From: an uncultured Victivallis sp.
GTDB taxonomy: Bacteria; Verrucomicrobiota; Lentisphaeria; Victivallales; Victivallaceae
Reading direction: 5' to 3'
NCBI RefSeq assembly: GCF_944391105.1
Contig: NZ_CALXSK010000028.1
Location: 1 to 49,629 of the forward strand
Length of the DNA: 49,629 nt
Numbering within the stretch: position 1 is the first letter of the stretch; every line of letters starts with the position of its first letter. The position numbers and the translations under genes were made by a program. Below the pieces are notes generated by a model. The model searched no databases, was not told the DNA's origin, and saw nothing but the letters and a program-made list of their open reading frames with translations. This document shows positions 45,190 through 49,629 of this stretch, piece by piece.

Positions 45190-45497
45190 TCTCCGTTTTC
45201 CTCCCCCTCCTGTTCGAGCTGGCGGAGCACCATCTCTGCGGGGGTCAGGAACTTTTTCGCCTGGTTGCAGGCGCGACAGCAGACGACGAGATTGCCGCGC
45301 GTGCTCCTTCCGCCACGCGCCACCGGCACGATATGATCGAGCGTCAGCTCCTCCGGCGGAAATTTCTTCCGGCAGTAGTGACAGATCCCCTGCTGAAACA
45401 GGTTGCGGAAATAGGGCGTGTTACGCAGTTCGCGCGCCTTGGCGCGCTCCCGTTTGATGTGCCGCTCATCGCGGTTGATCTCAACCCAGTCGTCCAT
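45183..45497 (-). CDS. HNH endonuclease-family protein
   Basis: The 104-residue protein carries an HNH zinc-finger nuclease fold: CHYCRKKF for the first zinc pair, LTLDHIVPVARGG with the catalytic His, NLVVCCRACNQAKK for the second pair with the Asn. The ATG at 45497 was chosen; the longer frame to 45635 lies inside the response-regulator gene. No intron, intein or restriction gene is adjacent, so it is probably a stand-alone small HNH protein of unknown target. It follows the receiver gene by 28 bp. Confidence 0.82.
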   Translation of the reverse strand: MDDWVEINRDERHIKRERAKARELRNTPYFRNLFQQGICHYCRKKFPPEELTLDHIVPVARGGRSTRGNLVVCCRACNQAKKFLTPAEMVLRQLEQEGEENGDS

Positions 45498-45525
45498 AAA
45501 ATCACAAATCTCGAAGAGAATCCGG

Positions 45526-45939
45526 TCAGCCGGCGATGCGCCCGGTGTCGAGAACCTCGCGGATCGCTTTGGCCACAGTCGGCAGCCGGTGCGGCTTCGG
45601 CAGGAATCCGCAAGCTCCCTGATTGAGCAGATCATGCACCTCCGCCTCCGAGACGAATCCGCTGGAAAGCAGGATCTTCGCCTTCGGATCGATCGCGCGA
45701 ATCCGGAAGAAAGTCTGATGCCCTCCCTGTTTCGGCATGATCATGTCGAGCAGAACCAGGTCGATCTCCGACGGGTTCGCCTCATAAATCTCCACGGCGT
45801 CAAGACCGTTCTCCGCCAGAAGCACGGAATATCCGAGTTTCTGCAGCGCCTCAATCAGAAAGTCCCAGATCGTTTCGTGATCGTCGACGATCAGGATCGT
45901 CTCGTTCCCGCCCGGCAGGGCATTCATTTTCGTATCCAT
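45526..45939 (-). CDS. Receiver-only response regulator
   Basis: The 137-residue CheY-like protein has the acidic pair Asp19-Asp20, the phospho-acceptor Asp65 in LVLLDMIMP, a Ser in LLSSG and Lys115 in LPKPH. There is no output domain. The sequence is of the type found at the end of hybrid sensor kinases. The ATG at 45939 has AGGAG upstream; the long frame to 46119 passes through its promoter. No histidine kinase is nearby. Confidence 0.88.
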   Translation of the reverse strand: MDTKMNALPGGNETILIVDDHETIWDFLIEALQKLGYSVLLAENGLDAVEIYEANPSEIDLVLLDMIMPKQGGHQTFFRIRAIDPKAKILLSSGFVSEAEVHDLLNQGACGFLPKPHRLPTVAKAIREVLDTGRIAG

Positions 45940-46050
45940 GAACTCAATTGACTCCTCTTTACAACATGTCGCGCCGGATATCGGGAAACAACTCCATGAC
46001 CGTTCACCGGCAGGCAATTCCGGAAAAATCCTCTTTCTTTCCGACTCCCA

Positions 46051-46080
46051 TTGGCGATATGGGAAATTCATGTATATATT
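46051..46080 (+). promoter_or_regulatory. Candidate promoter of the J-domain gene
   Basis: TTGGCG (46051-46056), 18 bp, TATATT (46075-46080). It overlaps the promoter of the divergent response regulator. Confidence 0.4.
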
Positions 46081-46106
46081 ATACTCGATTTCCCGACGAA
46101 TGGCAA
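46078..46106 (-). promoter_or_regulatory. Promoter of the response-regulator gene
   Basis: On the minus strand TTGCCA (46101-46106), 17 bp, TATAAT (46078-46083). The leader to the ATG is about 130 nt. Confidence 0.6.
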
Positions 46107-46132
46107 GCACGAGAACCATTATATTGAGAAAA

Positions 46133-46912
46133 ATGGCATTAACTTACTATCAAATCCTCGGCGTCGACAGCCGGGCCGGTTTCGCCGAGCTCAAGCGCGC
46201 CTACTACCGGCAGGCGAAGCGATGTCATCCGGACCTCTTCCGCAACGCTCCGGAAAAAACCCGGGAGTTCCAGATGCTCGCTCTCGCTTTCGACACGCTC
46301 TCCGATGCGGAAAAACGGCGCCGGTACGACCGCTCGCTGCTCTCCGACTCGGAGCTGATCCATTGCGACCGCACCCGCCCCGAAGAACCGATCATGGATT
46401 CCGAGGCGGACGACATCCTTGAGGAGCTGATCGTCGGCAACCACACCCCGCCGGAGAGTTCGCTTGCAACTTTGCTGGCCGACCTGCGCAAAACCGAGAT
46501 CTTCATGGCCTACCGCGAAGGACGCGATCACTTCCGCCACAACCGTTTCGAAAATGCGGAGATCTGTTTTGCGCAGGTGGTCGCGGCGGCGCCGCAGAAT
46601 GTGGTGTTCCGGGTCTGTCTCGCGCGCACGCTCGCCGTGCGGAAAAAATTCGGAGCAGCCGCCCGCCACTACCGTGCGGCGATCGGAATCGGAAAGCGGC
46701 GGGTCCCGAGCCAGAGACTTCTCCGTGTCCGCCGGGAACTGGAGGAAATGCAGCGCAAGCGCCTTTCGATCTTCGGGTTCTTCCGGCGGCTGTTCCATGA
46801 AACACCGACGCAACTCGGTCCCGACGACGCGGATCTGATGATCGACGAATTGAACCGCTCGCTCACGCGCGCAGCCCGGAATCTGCAACTGGAGAACCGC
46901 AATGAAGAGTGA
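46133..46912 (+). CDS. J-domain protein with TPR-like C terminus
   Basis: The 259-residue protein has an N-terminal J domain (about 3-70) with the HPD motif at 32-34 in RCHPDLF. It ends with TPR-like helices (about 125-190, YREGRDHFRHNRFENAEICF). It lacks the Gly/Phe region and zinc fingers of DnaJ, so it is a class C co-chaperone that would stimulate a DnaK. Its end overlaps ttcA by 11 bp. The ribosome site is weak. Confidence 0.8.
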   Translation: MALTYYQILGVDSRAGFAELKRAYYRQAKRCHPDLFRNAPEKTREFQMLALAFDTLSDAEKRRRYDRSLLSDSELIHCDRTRPEEPIMDSEADDILEELIVGNHTPPESSLATLLADLRKTEIFMAYREGRDHFRHNRFENAEICFAQVVAAAPQNVVFRVCLARTLAVRKKFGAAARHYRAAIGIGKRRVPSQRLLRVRRELEEMQRKRLSIFGFFRRLFHETPTQLGPDDADLMIDELNRSLTRAARNLQLENRNEE

Positions 46913-47729
46913 TCCCGACCGGACTCCGGCATTCCGCGAACTCTGCCGCCTCGCGGGCCAGGCGATTGCCCGTTACCGGATGATCGGGGAGGGGGAGCGG
47001 ATTCTGGTTGGTCTCTCCGGCGGTAAGGACAGCTTTCTGCTGCTGCACGTGCTGCATGCTCTGCGTCGCCGTTCTCCGGTCCGGTTCGACCTGATTGCGG
47101 CGACTTTCGACCCCGGGTATCCGGAGTTCAACTCCGGTGCAATCGCCGCCTACTGCCGGGAAAGAAAATGGGAGCACCGGATCATCCGGCTCGACATCGC
47201 CGCGCTCCTTGCGGAAAAGCAGTTCGAAGAGACGCCGTGCATCCTCTGTTCCCGGCTGCGGCGCGGCAAACTCTACGGCCTCGCCGCAGAGGAACATTGC
47301 GGGAAACTCGCACTCGGCCAGCATTTCGATGACATCGCCGTCTCATTTCTGATGAGCCTCTGCCGCGGGCAGGGCCTGACCACGATGGGACCGAACGTCG
47401 CAGCGAAGGCGAAGGAGCAGATCCGGATCATCCGTCCGCTCGCGCTCGCACCCGAATCGCTCATCATCCGCTGCCGTGACGAACGCGAACTGCCGGAAGC
47501 CGGAAAATGCCGCTACGAGGAACGGCTTGCAGACGGCGACCGCGCCTACTTCCGCCGATTGCTCGACCAGCTTGCCGAACGGATACCGAACCTCCGCAGC
47601 CAGATGCTCCGTTCACTCGGCAACGTTCAGGCGGAATATCTGCTCGATCCCGCTTACCTCCACTTCGGTAACGAGAGCAAAAGGAAGCCGGATGCTGGGA
47701 AAACATCCGGCTCGGGAAAAAGGGAATAG
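46902..47729 (+). CDS. ttcA: tRNA 2-thiocytidine synthase-like PP-loop protein
   Basis: TtcA thiolates C32 of some tRNAs using an iron-sulfur cluster. The 275-residue protein has the ATP-binding PP-loop SGGKDS (39-44), the Cys113-Cys116 pair in CILCSRLRRGKLY and the HFDDIA segment. These fit the TtcA/TtuA group; TtcA is the closest I recognise. It overlaps the J-domain gene by 11 bp, so translation is probably coupled. The C-terminal 20 residues are Lys/Ser-rich. Confidence 0.87.
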   Translation: MKSDPDRTPAFRELCRLAGQAIARYRMIGEGERILVGLSGGKDSFLLLHVLHALRRRSPVRFDLIAATFDPGYPEFNSGAIAAYCRERKWEHRIIRLDIAALLAEKQFEETPCILCSRLRRGKLYGLAAEEHCGKLALGQHFDDIAVSFLMSLCRGQGLTTMGPNVAAKAKEQIRIIRPLALAPESLIIRCRDERELPEAGKCRYEERLADGDRAYFRRLLDQLAERIPNLRSQMLRSLGNVQAEYLLDPAYLHFGNESKRKPDAGKTSGSGKRE

Positions 47730-47871
47730 GGAAAGAAGTTTCCGGAAACTCCGGGAATAGAATTTCCGATCTTCTGTTATTCAACATAATCTGCCGGAAA
47801 CAGAAATCAAGTCTATTTGATAAAAAAACATCTATATTTTTATACTTTTTTCATTTTTGAGGGAAAACCGG

Positions 47872-47900
47872 TTGCTCCGCCACGCCTTCTGCGCTATATT
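47872..47900 (+). promoter_or_regulatory. Promoter of the hotdog thioesterase gene
   Basis: TTGCTC (47872-47877), 17 bp, TATATT (47895-47900), about 24 bp before the start. Confidence 0.5.
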
Positions 47901-47923
47901 ACCGGGAAAAAAGGAGGCCCGAA

Positions 47924-48316
47924 ATGGTGGAAGTGCAGACAAAACCGACAGGGGAGACGAAGATGGTCTTTCTCGGTTCGCGGCTGGTAAAGGTGCTGGA
48001 CCTGGGTGTTGGAGAGAATCTCTACGGCGGGCGGCTGCTGGAGATGGCGGCCGAACAGGGGGCGATTCACGCCGCCAGGAGCACGGGAGAGGGGCATCTG
48101 GTCGGCTACCGGTTTTCGGAGTTTTACCTCACGCGGCCGGTGAAGGCGGGAGAGGTTCTCGACTTCTATGCGGAAAAGGTGCGCCGGGGGAGGAGCAGCG
48201 TGACGTTTTTCCTGGAGGCGCGGGTTGGAGGAGAGCGTGCGTTGCGCGGAGAGTGCACGTTTGTGGCAGTCGATGCGGATGGAAAAAAGAAGCAGCTCCG
48301 GGAGATGGAGCCGTAA
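47924..48316 (+). CDS. Hotdog-fold acyl-CoA thioesterase (YciA-like)
   Basis: The 130-residue protein has the YciA-type hotdog layout: NLYGGRLLEMAAEQGAIHAAR, where YciA has the GDIFGG loop and helix, then FSEFYLTRPVKAGEVLDFYA and GRSSVTFFLEARV. It probably hydrolyses acyl-CoA esters. The catalytic-helix acidic residue appears to be Glu44-like where YciA has Asp, so activity is not certain. AGGAGG precedes the ATG. Its own promoter is seen. Confidence 0.78.
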   Translation: MVEVQTKPTGETKMVFLGSRLVKVLDLGVGENLYGGRLLEMAAEQGAIHAARSTGEGHLVGYRFSEFYLTRPVKAGEVLDFYAEKVRRGRSSVTFFLEARVGGERALRGECTFVAVDADGKKKQLREMEP

Positions 48317-48386
48317 CGTTTCCGGGCGGAGTGGATTTTTTCCGGAAAAGCATTATATTGTAGAAGAACGAAAGGAGCTTTTCCGA

Positions 48387-48632
48387 ATGACCGACGAAAC
48401 GAACAACAACGCTGCGCTGCTGCTCGGGCTGGGACTGGACGGCAAAGACGGCCATCGCCGTATCACGAAAGGCGACAACTTCTGCCTGGTAGGCGGCTCG
48501 GAGGAGACGCACGAGAAGATGACCGAGACTGCGGTCAAATTCAATGAGAAACTCTCCCGCCGCGGCAAGACGCTTGGCGAGCTCTCCCGCGACGAATTCA
48601 CCGACATGATCCGCGAAGCCTCCGGCAAGTGA
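48387..48632 (+). CDS. Small conserved-looking protein of unknown function
   Basis: The 81-residue soluble protein starts at an ATG with GAAAGGAG upstream. It has GLGLDGKDGHRRITKGDNF, LVGGSEETHEKMTETAV and a charged helical end, DEFTDMIREASGK. I do not recognise a family. The codon use matches neighbours and the ribosome site is good, which supports a real gene. It is 70 bp after the thioesterase gene. No membrane part or signal peptide is seen. Confidence 0.6.
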   Translation: MTDETNNNAALLLGLGLDGKDGHRRITKGDNFCLVGGSEETHEKMTETAVKFNEKLSRRGKTLGELSRDEFTDMIREASGK

Positions 48633-49220
48633 CATCTGACGAAATACTTCGCCTTTGCCCGGAACGCGGAAGAGCGCTGCCGTCCGCCTGACTCCCGGAT
48701 CATCCTCTTTCTCATAAAACGCCCACCCTGCCCGGGTTCATTCTGCGGGTGTTTTTCATCAGGCCATCATGCCCGACCGCACCGGCCGCAATTACCTGTT
48801 TCTGGCCATTCCGGCATATCAGCAATGCCAGAAAGGAAGGATTCAACAATAAACGTTCGAGATCGTGAATGCCTCAAGTTGAAAATCGATCTGCTCCCCT
48901 GAAATTTCAAGCGGGAAAGAAGCGGAGTTTATGACCAGAGCCGGTGAAGAGACGAAAAAATTGGCATCCCCATCGGGATGAGAACCCTCTTCTTCAATTC
49001 TCCCTCAAAAATTTCTTTTTACGGCTGTTTTTCCTGTTTTCAGGTCCCAAAATCCCGCAATTGTGACCCATTTGTGCCCCATTTGTGCCCCAGAAAGGAG
49101 CCTGCTATACCTATAAAGTACCTGTTATGGTTGGATTTTGACAGAGGATTTCCAAACTTTTTTTCAACTTTTTCAAGCTAATAACACATCTCCATTCTTT
49201 CGATTAAGGAGTAAATTTTC
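48633..49220. other. Gene-free region with hairpins and a short tandem repeat
   Basis: No convincing gene is visible. A weak terminator-like CACCC/GGGTG stem followed by five T residues lies near 48725-48755 after the small gene. An inverted repeat TTTCTGGC/GCCAGAAA spans 48799-48834. A minus-strand hairpin CATCCC/GGGATG followed by T residues lies near 48955-48982. A tandem CCATTTGTGCCC repeat is at about 49067-49092. DNA becomes AT-rich to the right. Confidence 0.45.
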
Positions 49221-49601
49221 TTGTACTTGCTGAAATGGAAAGAAAAGAATTGGCTCATTATCAGACAGAGTGAGATAGCTTGTAATACCATGGAGAAATC
49301 TCAGAAAAGTTGCCCCTGGTATAAAAAAAACTGGTTCGTTCAAGTTTATCCGTTTCTGTCCGCATTGAAGTGGGTTGTTCTGCTGTTAAAACAGGTATTA
49401 CGAGGCCGGGATTACACTGTTTCAGATTTCGGCCTTTTCCACTCAGAGGGGCGTATCAACTATTCGATTCTGTGGCGAGGCTTCTCTAAAACCTTTTGGT
49501 ATTTATCAATTATGTATGCAATCTCTGCACATTGCATACTCCATATATACTACTTTATTCCAATATACCTCACCACCTCACCACAGAATATTTATAATTG
49601 A
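49221..49601 (+). CDS. Possible hypothetical protein, AT-rich
   Basis: A 126-codon frame starts with TTG, with AAGGAG nine bases before it. It is rich in Trp, Tyr, Phe and Lys and has two hydrophobic stretches (about 44-58 and 91-115). No domain is recognised, and the base composition differs strongly from the rest of the window. It may be a transferred small membrane protein or chance in AT-rich DNA. Confidence 0.25.
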   Translation: MYLLKWKEKNWLIIRQSEIACNTMEKSQKSCPWYKKNWFVQVYPFLSALKWVVLLLKQVLRGRDYTVSDFGLFHSEGRINYSILWRGFSKTFWYLSIMYAISAHCILHIYYFIPIYLTTSPQNIYN

Positions 49602-49629
49602 TTAAATATAAGGATATTAACTATGTGGC

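Noticed and set aside
45498..45635. Longer N terminus for the HNH protein
   Set aside because: The extension overlaps the response-regulator coding region and encodes no known domain.
49040..49120. Possible C-terminal fragment of a tyrosine recombinase on the minus strand
   Set aside because: Only a few codons with a vague GTNGSQ-like string are seen, with no catalytic motif.

Overview
The window looks like chromosomal DNA of a PVC-group bacterium, most likely a Lentisphaerota member close to Victivallis. This is inferred from gene content, not from a marker-gene comparison. The pointers are an H-X9-DG prepilin-like protein next to a winged-helix/LacI-type regulator and a secreted glycoside hydrolase, V-type ATPase subunits, a topoisomerase IV pair alongside a separate GyrB, and moderately GC-rich genes divided by short AT-rich promoters.

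Left part (1-9.9 kb): an AT-rich gene-free stretch leads into a 2-Cys peroxiredoxin with a clear terminator and a tannase-family esterase. On the minus strand follow a histidine phosphatase and the group proA-atpI-atpK, which holds only the I and K subunits of a V-ATPase. Then come purA and rodA on the plus strand. Middle-left (9.9-16.5 kb) is an accessory sugar/aromatic-type region: a minus-strand cassette of regulator, H-X9-DG prepilin and secreted clan GH-A hydrolase faces a plus-strand pair of ROK-type regulator and FAD-dependent oxidoreductase. The 231-bp divergent gap between them carries promoter and operator-like repeats. A candidate small RNA lies just downstream of rodA.

Middle (16.5-31.2 kb): a minus-strand block runs ftsK, a RodZ-like protein, aroQ, accB, accC, an Asp23-family protein, an AmaP-like membrane anchor and maf, that is fatty-acid synthesis plus envelope and division functions. 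A HAD phosphatase, a two-gene CHR transporter, an esterase and the parE-parC pair follow.

Right part (31.2-49.6 kb): gyrB and recA precede an envelope cluster of a TPR protein, ExbB, ExbD, a TonB-like protein, a small membrane zinc ribbon and a lipoprotein. Then come a polyprenol/dolichol-kinase-like gene, coaD-yceD, and the plus-strand run ribF, membrane MerR-like protein, acpS, AraC regulator. After these are an HNH protein, a receiver-only response regulator, a J-domain/TPR protein, ttcA, a hotdog thioesterase and a small unknown gene. The last ~1 kb has no convincing gene and becomes markedly AT-rich.

Promoter reading by eye shows a recurrent form, TTGCAT or a near variant, 16-17 bp, then TATATT, in front of many genes. 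Two divergent gene pairs (coaD/ribF and response regulator/J-protein) have face-to-face promoters whose -10 boxes abut or overlap. No tRNA, rRNA, CRISPR array or complete insertion sequence was seen.
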